Assembly (NCBI RefSeq): GCF_003020115.1
Contig: NZ_PYFX01000017.1
Location: 1-64,000, forward strand
Length of the DNA: 64,000 nt
Direction of reading: 5' to 3'
Source of the DNA: Bradyrhizobium sp. MOS002
Lineage (GTDB): Bacteria > Pseudomonadota > Alphaproteobacteria > Rhizobiales > Xanthobacteraceae
Both the position numbers and the translations under genes were made by a program. Below are positions 1 through 8,836 of this stretch, one piece after another (within the stretch, counting starts at the first letter, position 1; each line of letters begins with the position of its first letter). The notes under the pieces were generated by a model. That model was not told the origin of the DNA. It did no database searches and was given only the letters and a program-made list of their open reading frames with translations.

Positions 1-287
1 TCGAAGACGGCATCGCTCTCGCTGTCCTTCTCGAGGGACGAGATCCGGCCGAGGTGCCGGCCATCTTACCGCAGTACGAAACAATGCGCCGCGTCCGGAC
101 TGACGTCATTCAGGCGGAGGCACGGAAAAACGGACTGCGTTTTGATTCGAAATATGAAGACCTCGAACAACGCGATCGAGAAGTCGCAAACTCCGCCGCA
201 TTCCGCAGATGGCTGTTCGATTATGATGTTCAGAGCGCTGCCATTAGCCAGCGCGCGCACAGTAAAGATTTGCCAGCTCATCGCTGA
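1..287 (+). CDS. FAD-dependent aromatic monooxygenase, C-terminal end (cut by window start)
   Basis: The visible 94 residues read from position 3 in an open frame that enters from the left edge. They begin with EDG followed by a helix, as in the last FAD-contacting segment of flavin monooxygenases of the salicylate / 6-hydroxynicotinate hydroxylase type. They then follow the family tail: a VPAILPQYE helix, RRVRTDVIQ, and an end rich in aromatic and acidic residues (FRRWLFDYDV). Such enzymes hydroxylate aromatic acids in the cytoplasm using NAD(P)H and O2. The substrate cannot be judged from the tail. The family call is fairly secure, but the N-terminal dinucleotide motif lies outside the window. 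Confidence 0.7.
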   Translation, partial: EDGIALAVLLEGRDPAEVPAILPQYETMRRVRTDVIQAEARKNGLRFDSKYEDLEQRDREVANSAAFRRWLFDYDVQSAAISQRAHSKDLPAHR

Positions 288-509
288 TTGCTGCGATGCG
301 ACCAGTCTCTTGGCGACTTTGAGCGCCGTTTCCGCGCCATGCCGCTGCCCGACCAGCGCCAAACCCAAATCCATTCCCGCAGTCACACCCGGCGCGGTGA
401 TCAGCCGCCCATCGCGCACATAGATCAAATCAGGCTCGACTTTTGCTCTTGAGAAGCTGGCCGCCAGCGCCTGCCAAGAGGACGGCAGTGACAGGCGCCC
501 CGAATATTG
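288..509 (-). pseudogene. Remnant of a DJ-1/PfpI-domain (GlxA-type) protein
   Basis: On the minus strand an open stretch carries the end of a DJ-1/PfpI domain: a VEPDLIYVRDG turn, LITAPGVTAGMDLGLAL, and a following HGAETALKVAKRLV helix. In GlxA-type regulators this segment precedes an AraC DNA-binding domain. Here no recognisable domain follows it and no N-terminal half precedes it; the reading frame upstream is closed by the stop codon of the neighbouring DUF6494 gene. The frame runs on antisense into the monooxygenase gene, where the protein sequence stops resembling the family. I read it as a decayed fragment rather than a working gene. Confidence 0.55.
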
Positions 510-710
510 TCAAAGTGCAATTCTTTCCTCAATTACATGTTCCAGCGGCGTTCCCTCAGCGGACAAGGTCATTCGCAATTTGAGCTCGCCACCTTCCACT
601 GCCCCGCTACGCACGAGGTTCTCAATTTCACGCTGCGATGTAACCCCGACATGCTTCAGAAATTTACGGATAGCCATATTGAAGCGGTCTTCATCGAACT
701 CGGCGGTCAT
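510..710 (-). CDS. DUF6494 family small protein
   Basis: This 66-residue protein has the order typical of DUF6494: an acidic N-terminus, a FNMAIRKFLKHVGVTSQREIE helix segment, and a C-terminal LKLRMTLSAEG strand region. The start at 710 is preceded by AGGAGA about six bases upstream, which is why I prefer it to the upstream start at 779. The family is widespread in Rhizobiales and its function is unknown. It stands alone, followed in the same frame by the DJ-1 remnant. Confidence 0.72.
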   Translation of the reverse strand: MTAEFDEDRFNMAIRKFLKHVGVTSQREIENLVRSGAVEGGELKLRMTLSAEGTPLEHVIEERIAL

Positions 711-1081
711 GTCTGTTCTCCTGGTCTGACGGGCCAAGTCTACCACGACGCGCGCCAAGACCAAAGATCCGAGACCCAACTCGCGTCACCGCCGACTTCC
801 TCCTCTATTTGATTGCCTGAATGCGAGAAGGGAGCGAACAAGAAGCCGGTCACGACGCGCGGGACAGCACAACGAAGCGCGAGATCGAAAGCTGGCAAGA
901 CACCGAAAGGGCGTTACGCGATAGGCTTGCACGTGTTAAGTGTAGGGCGAACCGCCGCCCGGGTTTTCATAGTTGGTTAGTTCCGGACATTGGAATGTTC
1001 ACAGGTTAGCCGCACGTCACGAACTGAACTGACGATACTATCTTCACTACCGAAAATTTCGTTGCACGGAGGAGGAAGACG
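711..1081. other. Intergenic stretch with no gene seen
   Basis: This spacer separates the DUF6494 gene from the exported hydrolase. It must hold the promoters of both divergent genes. I see no coding signal, repeat or clear hairpin. The only clear element is the GGAGGA Shine-Dalgarno sequence just before 1082. Confidence 0.4.
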
Positions 1082-1879
1082 ATGAAACGTCGAGAATTCT
1101 TGGCAGCAGCCGTCGCGAGCATCGCCCTTGTTGCAACGGCATCGCCGTCCATCGCGCAGTCTTCTGGAACAACATTTTTAGTCTGTACAGGTGCGTGGTC
1201 TGCGGGATGGTCGTGGAAGAAGATGCACCCGCTAATGGCCGCCGGCGGCCATCGTTTGGTCACTCCGACCTACACAGGTCTTGGCGAGCGGGAGCACCTA
1301 GCTAGCCCGTCAAACGATCTCGAAACCCATATTCAGGACATTCTGGCGGTCATCAAATACGAAGACTTGCGCGACATTGTGCTAGTCGGCCACAGCTACG
1401 GTGGCATGGTCGCGACGGGGGTCGCGGACCGGGCGCGAGACCGTATCACCCGATTGGTTTATCTGGACGCATTTGTGCCAACGGATGGACAGTCTCTGAT
1501 GGATGCGGGGCCCCCGATGGCACGGCAGCGCATGAAGGAGCTCGCAAAGGCGGGCGATGGCTGGCGGGTACCATCGAATCCCATTCCGCCTGACACATCG
1601 GATGCCGACGTGAAGTGGATTTCTGAACGCAGGTTGCCCCAATCCATCAAATGCTTCGAGCAGCCGCTGAAGATGCACGGTGGGGAGCTGTCCTTGCCGC
1701 GTAGCTACATCTATCTCACGCGCGTAGCTCCTTCGGACCCTTTCCGACCATTTGCCGAGCGCGCGAAAAGCGATCGTAATTGGCGTTACTACGAACTCGA
1801 CGCCAGCCATTCGGCGCACATAACCGCTCCCGTAGCTCTCACCCAGGTACTTCAAACGATCGCGTCGCAGCCCACGTAA
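1082..1879 (+). CDS. Exported alpha/beta hydrolase (salicylate-esterase / EstC-like)
   Basis: The 265-residue protein starts with a Tat-like leader (MKRREFLAAA, ending near SIAQ about residue 26), so it probably acts in the periplasm. The fold is shown by the nucleophile elbow GHSYGG (Ser105) and a C-terminal DASHSAH segment that supplies the catalytic His (about 243). The family is the hydroxynitrile-lyase / methyl-esterase branch of alpha/beta hydrolases, with the early TGAWSAGWSW loop giving the oxyanion region. It would hydrolyse a small ester or amide; the substrate is not readable. A strong GGAGGA lies a few bases before the ATG. It is monocistronic, with the next gene 168 bp on. Confidence 0.8.
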   Translation: MKRREFLAAAVASIALVATASPSIAQSSGTTFLVCTGAWSAGWSWKKMHPLMAAGGHRLVTPTYTGLGEREHLASPSNDLETHIQDILAVIKYEDLRDIVLVGHSYGGMVATGVADRARDRITRLVYLDAFVPTDGQSLMDAGPPMARQRMKELAKAGDGWRVPSNPIPPDTSDADVKWISERRLPQSIKCFEQPLKMHGGELSLPRSYIYLTRVAPSDPFRPFAERAKSDRNWRYYELDASHSAHITAPVALTQVLQTIASQPT

Positions 1880-2047
1880 GGTCTGTGTTGCATGGCGGTC
1901 GTCGACAATCGCAAACGCAGCATTAGGCAATTGTCGAGCGGCAACTTAAAAGAACGCGAATGAGTCATAGGCCCTGACCCAACCTGAAGTCGTGCAATTC
2001 TGCTACGGTTAAAAAATCCGGACGTATGGCTAGTGTGGGAGGCAGCT

Positions 2048-3556
2048 GTGACAAACTGGGAGGTCTCCAACGATCCATCTGGCAAGCCGCCATCCGATAA
2101 CGGGCAGCCGGACAAAGCAGGATCCGATGAGCAGCGATCGGGGAAGCCGCCATCTGATCGCAGTTTAAGGATTCGCTTGCGGGCACGATTGCAGTTGATG
2201 GGCGGCGCGCTCGCCTCAATTGCGGCGGTGGGTGCAATCGCGGGCGGCCTTGTCGGCTACTGGACTGTTTGGAAGACGCTACGCACAGACGTGTTTCCGG
2301 AAAGCCAGAAAACGCAGAAACAGGCTACGGCCCGGCCCGACATTGCTCCCCGTTTGTCTTTCGTTGTCCTGCCATTCGCAAACCTCAACAACGATGCAGA
2401 GCAGGACTATTTCGCCGATGGCATTACGACCGATCTGACGACCGACCTCGCGCAAATGCCCGATACGTTCGTGATCGGGCGTGGGACGGCTTTCACCTAT
2501 AGGAATAAGCAGGTCGATCTCAAGACGCTCGGCAAGGACCTTGGTATCCGATGGGCGGTGCAAGGCGCCGTGCAACGGGCCGGAGATCGCGTCCGGATGA
2601 ACGTGTCGCTTGCTGACCTTTCGACCGGTCGTGACGTCTGGTCGGACCGTTTTGACGGCGATCGCATGAATCTCGCCGCCTTGCAGGACCAGGTGACGGC
2701 GCGGCTTGCCCGCTCTCTCAACGTTGAACTCATCCAAGCCGAAAGTCGGCGCAGTCTGATGGACCAGCCCGCGAATCCAGATGCCGTGGATTTCACCATG
2801 CGCGGATGGGCAAAAGTCTATGGACCTCAGAGTAAGGTAACGATCATCGAGGCAAAGGACTTGTTTGAGGCCGCGCTGCATCTCGATCCGGACCACATTG
2901 ATGCAATGCTCGGTAAGGCGTGGTGCATAGCCGGCGGCATACTCAGCGGATGGTCAACGTCCGTGACCGAAGACAAAAAGATCGCCACCAGCTTAATTGA
3001 TCAAGTTCTTTCAAAGCGACCGACGAGCGCGAATGCACACATAACCAAAGGAAACATTTTACTCTATGGAGATCCCGAGGCGGCGTTACCTGAATTCGAC
3101 GCCGCCTTGGAAGCCGACCCGAATTCGCCGATTGCATACGCAACAAAGGGAATTGCACTGGTCACAGCGGGGCGCGCACACGAATCATTCGACCCCGTTC
3201 AGATTGCTTTACGCCTAAGCCCCAAAGATCCGGCGCGTAGCACCTGGCATTTCTTCCTGTGTCACGCTCACGTCCATGTGCAGCAATATAAAGAAGCCAT
3301 TGAGGAATGCAGGCGCTCGATCAATCTGAATAAATTATACTGGATGCCGTATGTGGATCTGGTTTCAGCCTATGGAGCCACAGGCCAACTCGAAATGATC
3401 CCGCAAATGACGGCCGAACTGGATGCAATCCTGCCGAATTTCACGGTCCAATGGTTCCGTCAAATAGGCTACGCTCGTTCGAGCAATACGCAGTTTCGTC
3501 GTGAGTACGACAACATCCTTGATGGACTTAGAAGGGCTGGCGTCCGCGAGCAATAA
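2048..3556 (+). CDS. Membrane-anchored TolB-N/TPR protein
   Basis: I place the start at the GTG at 2048 because GGGAGG lies five bases upstream (2037-2042); that gives 502 residues. The N-terminus holds a twice-repeated SGKPPSD motif, then a basic segment and one transmembrane helix (GGALASIAAVGAIAGGLVG). A TolB-N-like domain follows (VVLPFANLNND, YFADGITTDLTTDLA, LGIRWAVQGAVQRAGDRVRM), and the C-terminal half is TPR-like. The domain pair is the same as in the regulator at 7280, but the winged-helix DNA-binding domain is missing and a membrane anchor replaces it. It is probably a sensor or scaffold; no enzyme motif is visible. Confidence 0.75.
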   Translation: MTNWEVSNDPSGKPPSDNGQPDKAGSDEQRSGKPPSDRSLRIRLRARLQLMGGALASIAAVGAIAGGLVGYWTVWKTLRTDVFPESQKTQKQATARPDIAPRLSFVVLPFANLNNDAEQDYFADGITTDLTTDLAQMPDTFVIGRGTAFTYRNKQVDLKTLGKDLGIRWAVQGAVQRAGDRVRMNVSLADLSTGRDVWSDRFDGDRMNLAALQDQVTARLARSLNVELIQAESRRSLMDQPANPDAVDFTMRGWAKVYGPQSKVTIIEAKDLFEAALHLDPDHIDAMLGKAWCIAGGILSGWSTSVTEDKKIATSLIDQVLSKRPTSANAHITKGNILLYGDPEAALPEFDAALEADPNSPIAYATKGIALVTAGRAHESFDPVQIALRLSPKDPARSTWHFFLCHAHVHVQQYKEAIEECRRSINLNKLYWMPYVDLVSAYGATGQLEMIPQMTAELDAILPNFTVQWFRQIGYARSSNTQFRREYDNILDGLRRAGVREQ

Positions 3557-3719
3557 GATGAGCAGGGTCTTCTTTGCTTGGCAACCAGCACAGTCTCCTC
3601 TGGTCCTAAGCCGAAAAGCTTGAGCCGCGGTGACGTCCGGCGTCGCTGGCGACTCAGACGCCGAGCTGCTCTTCCAGTCCCCCAAAATCGACATCCAGTG
3701 CCGCGCTCGACAGTATTCA

Positions 3720-4637
3720 TCAATGTCCCTTACCTACTCGCGCCAGGGCTATGTGCAAGCTGGCAGGGGGGTGTGCGAGTGTGCTTGCTCGCCGGTAGCG
3801 TTCCCACATTGCCTTTCCGTCTAGATCTTCAACCAGCTCAAGTCCAACACAGGCGAGATCGTTGACGATCTCATCCGGATGGAACCCCGAAATCCAAGGT
3901 TCGCCGGTCTGCGCTACCAGGTTGGCATTCTCGTTGTGCGGTAATTGCGATCTGTTTTGGGCGAACTGCGCTTGGTCCAGATAGGTGAATACAAGTTCGC
4001 TTCCCGGAGCACCGCAAGTTGCAACTGCACGCAAGGTTGCCAGATTGGCTTGGCGTGTCAGGTACACCGAAACGCCGAGCCAGGAGAAGAATGCTTTCTT
4101 GTCTTTCCGGAAGCTAGAGCAAGCCAAAGCAGACACTAAATCCTCGTTTGCGAGGTCGGCGGCGATGAAATGCACAGACGGCGGAAGCGACATGCCGCAT
4201 TCTTTAATACGCTGGATCTTCATCGTTTGCGTCGCCGGATGGTCTATCTCGAAGATCGTCAGGGCGTCGGAAAAAGCGGGCCGGCGAAGCACGAAGCTAT
4301 CCAGGCCGGCGCCGATCAGGACATACTGACTTATGCCCCTGATTGTCGCCTCGCGCAGCGCGTCCTCTGCATAGCGAGAGCGGATTACCACTCCTGGCAG
4401 TGCGGTATTGGTGAGCAGGAAGTCGTCCAACACTGTATTGGGTCCCTGCAGAGCACGGGCACGCGCGTCTTTATCCATGCGGGCCAATACACGCTCAGTC
4501 ATCCTTTCCCGTTCAGATTCGAGAACGAGACGATCACCCCAGGGATCGTCAAAAAGGGGAGACGGGTCGAACCGCGAATGCAGCGCTCTCATCAGCGACG
4601 TCGCCAGTGCGGTGCGGCTAGGCAATGACTCCATCAT
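3720..4637 (-). CDS. Class I SAM-dependent methyltransferase (TIGR00027 / leucine carboxyl methyltransferase-like)
   Basis: The 305-residue protein carries the family landmarks in order: SRTALATSLMRALHSR near the N-terminus, VVIRSRYAEDAL, the SAM motif QYVLIGAGLDSF, the acidic FEIDHPATQTMK strand, then FFSWLGVSVYL. Members transfer a methyl group from S-adenosylmethionine, usually to carboxylate or hydroxyl groups of secondary metabolites. The natural acceptor is unknown. It converges on the TolB-N/TPR gene. The next minus-strand gene upstream is another methyltransferase, 492 bp away. Confidence 0.82.
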   Translation of the reverse strand: MMESLPSRTALATSLMRALHSRFDPSPLFDDPWGDRLVLESERERMTERVLARMDKDARARALQGPNTVLDDFLLTNTALPGVVIRSRYAEDALREATIRGISQYVLIGAGLDSFVLRRPAFSDALTIFEIDHPATQTMKIQRIKECGMSLPPSVHFIAADLANEDLVSALACSSFRKDKKAFFSWLGVSVYLTRQANLATLRAVATCGAPGSELVFTYLDQAQFAQNRSQLPHNENANLVAQTGEPWISGFHPDEIVNDLACVGLELVEDLDGKAMWERYRRASTLAHPPASLHIALARVGKGH

Positions 4638-5129
4638 CCCTATCCTTGTTGGGACGGCTTGTCTCGCTGAATACTAGGGCGATCTGTCGCGTACGGACGA
4701 TAGCTTAGAATTCGCGATGATTAAAGCTGCCCATCGACTGAACAGAGCGGCAATAACTTGCGCACCAGCCGCATTGGCGTTAGCGTCTATTATCCACACA
4801 GAGTTGAGTGAACATCGATCGAGGAAGGCCTGATCCGCGTTCTGGAGGATCGTTGCGCTCTTTCTCGGGCTATCGTCTCTACAACCCAAGTCGAGAGGAA
4901 CCTACGCCGGCGTTTCGGTGGCCTCGTCGAAGCACGTCATATCGGATGAGATGACCCGCACGTACATGAGCGCGCCTGACGGGCCGTTTTTGCGGCATGG
5001 TCCGAATCCAGAGCGGGACTTTCGAGCCTCGGTTAGCAAGTTTGTTTCAGGTCACCAACTGAGAGAATCCGACATTCTGGTCGACGTTTGTGGCCGCACC
5101 GAACATTGGCCGTCGAAGCTCGGTTCTCC
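4638..5129. other. Intergenic stretch between two methyltransferase genes
   Basis: This 492-bp spacer lies between the end of the O-methyltransferase gene and the start of the TIGR00027 methyltransferase, both on the minus strand. Short open frames exist on both strands, but none has a convincing ribosome binding site or recognisable protein sequence. It presumably holds the promoter of the gene starting at 4637. Confidence 0.35.
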
Positions 5130-6143
5130 TCATTTCTGGCCGATCACCATCGATTGCCCGGCTACAAGCGGTTCGATGCGCGTTTCACTGAATCCCGCCT
5201 CGCGCATCCAATCGGCGCACTCCGACCCACCGTAACCGAACCCAGCGTTGGTCCACAGCAACATGTTCAGGCTTGATAACAATCCACCCACGGCGGTGCG
5301 TCGCTCATCGTCAATCAGCATGTCGTAAACAACCACCGCACCGCCTTTTGGGATCACCTGATAGGCCTTTTGTAAGAGCATTTTTTTTGTAGCCAGGTCC
5401 CAATTGTGCAGGACACGGCCGAACACCAGCACATCCGCGGCTGGAAGATCGTCACGGAAGAAGCTCCCCGGGTAGAAACGCAGGCGTTCAGAAAGCTCGT
5501 TATCGCAGACATAATCTGCGAAAGCCTTCGAAAGCTCGGGTAAATCGAAGCCGCCACCTGTGATGTGGGGATGAAAATGAGCGACCTGCACTGGAAGACA
5601 TCCTTGTGCTGTACCGATATCCATCAGCGTCCGGTGGTTCGACCAGGGAAACTTTTCCGCGATGGCTTTCGCCGCCGTCAGACTGCCTGCTGTCATCGCG
5701 TCTACAAACGTCCGAAAGCGTGCCGGCTCACCATAAATCGTCGCGAAATGCTCCGCGGACGTGCTGCCAATCTGAGGCTCACCGGTTCGCAATGCATCAC
5801 CTAGCTTCGACCACATCTGGTATTCACGGGAATTGAACTGGTTGAACATACCGCCAAGATATGAGGGCTTATTCCGATCGAGATAGAGGCTGGCTTCCAT
5901 GGTATTCGCGTATCGTCCAGCGGTATCCCGCGCCAGCAACTCGAGTGCGACCAGCGCGTCGAAGAAATCGCATGCTGAGCGGCTATGGACACCGACCATC
6001 CGCGCGAGATCTGCAGCCGCTCGCGGCTGCCCACCAAGTGCTGTGAACACGTCCAGTTCAACCGCGCAAAGCAAAACTTTGGCACATCGATAGCCGGTAG
6101 CCAGTGAAAACAACCGATCGGGGGCGATGTCGCTATGCAGCAT
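5130..6143 (-). CDS. O-methyltransferase of the methyltransferase_2 (acetylserotonin OMT-like) family
   Basis: The 337-residue protein has an N-terminal dimerisation/winged-helix part (LDVFTALGGQPRAAADLARM) and a C-terminal Rossmann methyltransferase. The SAM loop is MDIGTAQGCLPVQVA. The catalytic His sits in GRVLHNWDLATKK, matching the LH(D/N)W signature of small-molecule O-methyltransferases. GGAGG precedes the ATG by about nine bases. It lies 21 bp downstream of the Bug binding-protein gene and is almost certainly co-transcribed with it. The likely role is methylation of a phenolic or similar small molecule, perhaps one bound by the upstream protein; that link is inference. Confidence 0.82.
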   Translation of the reverse strand: MLHSDIAPDRLFSLATGYRCAKVLLCAVELDVFTALGGQPRAAADLARMVGVHSRSACDFFDALVALELLARDTAGRYANTMEASLYLDRNKPSYLGGMFNQFNSREYQMWSKLGDALRTGEPQIGSTSAEHFATIYGEPARFRTFVDAMTAGSLTAAKAIAEKFPWSNHRTLMDIGTAQGCLPVQVAHFHPHITGGGFDLPELSKAFADYVCDNELSERLRFYPGSFFRDDLPAADVLVFGRVLHNWDLATKKMLLQKAYQVIPKGGAVVVYDMLIDDERRTAVGGLLSSLNMLLWTNAGFGYGGSECADWMREAGFSETRIEPLVAGQSMVIGQK

Positions 6144-6164
6144 GACGTTCTGCCTCCGGCCAGA

Positions 6165-7145
6165 TCAGGGCTTTGCCTTGACATCGCCGGCACGCGCGAT
6201 GGCCGCGACCTTGGCGCGTTCATTTTCAATGATCTCCCCGAATTCCGCGGCCGTGTTGGTGCGAGCGATCAGCCCGCCGCTGGCTAGGCGAGCACCAATC
6301 GCCGGATCAGCACCAACCGCGCGAATGTCAGCGCCGATCCGCTCGGCCAGATCCTTCGGCATCCCCTGTGGGCTAAAGAATCCGAGGAAACCCTCCAACG
6401 ATAGATCGGGGAAGCCAGCTTCAGCCGTGGTCTGAGCTTCGGCAAGCAATGGGCTTCTCTCTCGGTTGGTGACCGCGATGACTTTGATGTTTCCGCTGCC
6501 GACCATACCAAGTTGGCTTGCCAGGGCGGAAACGTAGAAGTGAATTCTGCCCTCAGCCAAGTCCTGCAGCGCTGGTGCGATCTCCCGATAAGAGACGTGG
6601 GTTAGATCGAGATTGGCGCGTTTGAAGAAACTCGGCACGACGTAGTCGAGGGCACCGGGAGTAGCGCCCCAGTTGAGCTTACCCGGTTGCGCCCGAGCGA
6701 GCGCTATGAAGCCCGCAAGTGTATCGATCTTCAATGATGCCGGAATCGATACTGCGATCGAGACATCGGCGCCCGAGGATATCGGAATGAGATCGCGCAC
6801 GGGATCATAGGGCAAATGATCATGATTGAACGCGTTGGTCGTGACTGGACCACCATTGGTATAGAGAAGGGTGTGATTGTCACGCATCCCGATGACGGAC
6901 GTGACCGCCAGAATTCCGTCCGCTCCCGGCTTGTTCTCGACAATGACCGGTTTGCCCCAACGCAGCGCCAGTCGCTCAGCGTAAAGCCGCGCCGAAAGAT
7001 CACCGCCGGTACCCGCGGGGAACGAAGTGATGATCTTAACGCCGCGCTCGGGCCAGACCTCTGCCAGCGATGGTGACGGCGCAATGGCGACGCTTCCAAA
7101 ACAGACCACGAGAACGCTCAATGTCCTTGCCACGGTCGAGTGCAT
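6165..7145 (-). CDS. Bug/TctC-family periplasmic binding protein
   Basis: The start at 7145 is preceded by GAGGAGGGG and gives 326 residues. It begins with a signal peptide (RTLSVLVVCFGSVAIAPSPSLAE), followed by the family opening WPERGVKIITSFPAGTGGDLSARL and VIVENKPGADGILA. Bug proteins bind carboxylates, aromatics or amides in the periplasm, often without a matching TctAB permease. No permease is present here. Its partner is the O-methyltransferase, and the operon is divergent from the winged-helix/TPR regulator at 7280, so a shared 134-bp control region is likely. Confidence 0.85.
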   Translation of the reverse strand: MHSTVARTLSVLVVCFGSVAIAPSPSLAEVWPERGVKIITSFPAGTGGDLSARLYAERLALRWGKPVIVENKPGADGILAVTSVIGMRDNHTLLYTNGGPVTTNAFNHDHLPYDPVRDLIPISSGADVSIAVSIPASLKIDTLAGFIALARAQPGKLNWGATPGALDYVVPSFFKRANLDLTHVSYREIAPALQDLAEGRIHFYVSALASQLGMVGSGNIKVIAVTNRERSPLLAEAQTTAEAGFPDLSLEGFLGFFSPQGMPKDLAERIGADIRAVGADPAIGARLASGGLIARTNTAAEFGEIIENERAKVAAIARAGDVKAKP

Positions 7146-7279
7146 GATCAACCCCTCCTCGGCACGTTTTGACCCGCACCCTTCTTTGAGGAAGCTGCGC
7201 GGTAACTGCTGGACTGTACCCCGCGTAGCCCTTAAGCTCATTGGTTCAGAAACTTAATTGTCCTGAATCCGCTGGCAGA

Positions 7280-8836
7280 ATGGCGGCCTCGATGGATCAA
7301 GATCAGGTCAGCTTCGGACCCTTCCGTTTCGATCTGAGCGATAGAAAACTGAGCTTTCAGGGCGCGCCGATTGCCCTAAGTAGCCGCGCGTTGAATATTC
7401 TGCGTGTCCTCGCGTTGGCGAAGGGCAACGTTGTGTCCAAGGATCGACTCCTTGACGCGGTATGGCCTGGCCTGGCCGTGGAGGAGAACAATATCCAGGT
7501 CCACATCTCCGCATTGAGAAAAGAACTGGACAGGCGAACCGATGGCGAGAGTTTTATCATTACTATTCCGGGCCGGGGTTATCGCCTCGTCGGACTAGAG
7601 CGTCCACCAGAAACCGACCAATCCGAAATGGGCGGCCCTGGAGGGCTCGTCATTCCGGGCGCGTCTATCGCGGTCTTACCGTTTCAGAACATGAGTGGCG
7701 ATCCCGAACAAGAATATTTTGCGGATGGCATCGTTGAAGACATCATCACGGGCCTGTCACGCATCAAGTGGCTGTTCGTGATCGCCCGCAATTCCAGTTT
7801 TGTTCATAAGGGAAAAGCTGTTGACCTAAAGCAGATCGGGCACGATCTGGGCGTCCGTTACCTTGTTGAAGGAAGCGTGCGAAAGGCCGGGGATCGGGTA
7901 CGGATTACGGTTCAACTGATAGATGCGAAGACGGGCGGCCATCTCTGGATCGAGCGTTATGATCGTTTGTTGGACGATATCTTTGCAGTTCAAGACGAGA
8001 TTACGATGAGGGTCATCGGCGCCATCGAGCCGAACCTCCGAAAAGTCGAGATTGAGCGCGTCAAGCGAAAACGGCCTGATAATCTCGATGCTTATGATCT
8101 CGTGTTACGCGCTCTACCTTTTGTACGTACGGGAATGGTACAAGGCGCAAACGCGGCTATCCCGCTGCTGAAACGGGCGTTGGAGCTCGAACCAGAATAT
8201 GCTTGGGCGCGTGCTCTTCTCGCTCAATGCTTCCACTTTCGCTTCAGCCGAGGCGGACTGGGGGAAGCAGATCGCCTTACTTCAACTCAGCATGCGCGCG
8301 CCGCAACGGCGGCTGGCTCGGACGACGCCACAACCCTCGCAATCGCCGCGATGGTTATCTGGTTCGACGGTCACGATGTCACCACGGCCTTTGAACTCTT
8401 TGATCGCGCGTTGGCAGCCAGCAACTCGAATGTCGTAGCACTCAGCAACAGCGCATTCGTCCTTGCCTGGATGGGCAAATACGACTTAGCGATTGAACGT
8501 GCGCAACGCGCTATCAAGCTAAGTCCGTTCGACACCTCGAATTCCGATTTGGCATTGGCCGTGGCGTACTTCCACATCAACAATTATGAGAAATCGAGGG
8601 AAGCAGCACAGCGGGCCGTTGAAACAAATCCGGCTTTCAGCATTCCCCGCGTACTGCACGCCGCGGCGTTGATGCGACTCGATCGTAGGTCCGAAGCAAT
8701 CGCAGAAGCAGCGCGCGCGAGGGAACTCGATCCCACTTTTACAATACAGGACTGGTCCGTGACTGTAGGGATTGTGCCGGAGATCTTTTCACTGTTTGCG
8801 AACGCATTGCGCGACGCAGGGATTCCAGACAAATAG
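7280..8836 (+). CDS. Winged-helix/TolB-N/TPR transcriptional regulator
   Basis: From the ATG at 7280 (TTG 7241 and ATG 7292 are alternatives) the protein has 518 residues. An OmpR/PhoB-type DNA-binding domain comes first (FGPFRFDLSDRKLSF, RALNILRVLA, AVWPGLAVEENNIQVHISAL, IITIPGRGYRLVG). A TolB-N-like domain follows (IAVLPFQNMSGDPEQEYFADG, VRYLVEGSVRKAGDRVRI), and then about 250 residues of TPR-like repeats. There is no receiver domain and no membrane segment, so it is CadC/SARP-like in layout but soluble. It is divergent from the Bug-OMT operon and is the obvious candidate to regulate it. The signal may be bound by the TPR part. Confidence 0.85.
   Translation: MAASMDQDQVSFGPFRFDLSDRKLSFQGAPIALSSRALNILRVLALAKGNVVSKDRLLDAVWPGLAVEENNIQVHISALRKELDRRTDGESFIITIPGRGYRLVGLERPPETDQSEMGGPGGLVIPGASIAVLPFQNMSGDPEQEYFADGIVEDIITGLSRIKWLFVIARNSSFVHKGKAVDLKQIGHDLGVRYLVEGSVRKAGDRVRITVQLIDAKTGGHLWIERYDRLLDDIFAVQDEITMRVIGAIEPNLRKVEIERVKRKRPDNLDAYDLVLRALPFVRTGMVQGANAAIPLLKRALELEPEYAWARALLAQCFHFRFSRGGLGEADRLTSTQHARAATAAGSDDATTLAIAAMVIWFDGHDVTTAFELFDRALAASNSNVVALSNSAFVLAWMGKYDLAIERAQRAIKLSPFDTSNSDLALAVAYFHINNYEKSREAAQRAVETNPAFSIPRVLHAAALMRLDRRSEAIAEAARARELDPTFTIQDWSVTVGIVPEIFSLFANALRDAGIPDK

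Noticed and set aside
2279..2896. 205-codon antisense frame opposite the TolB-N/TPR gene
   Set aside because: The plus-strand frame carries clear domains; the antisense product does not.
4918..5235. Plus-strand frame beside the O-methyltransferase gene
   Set aside because: It overlaps the supported gene antisense and has no family match.
6536..6545. GAAGTGAA inside the Bug binding-protein gene
   Set aside because: It lies within coding sequence and lacks the second half at the required spacing.
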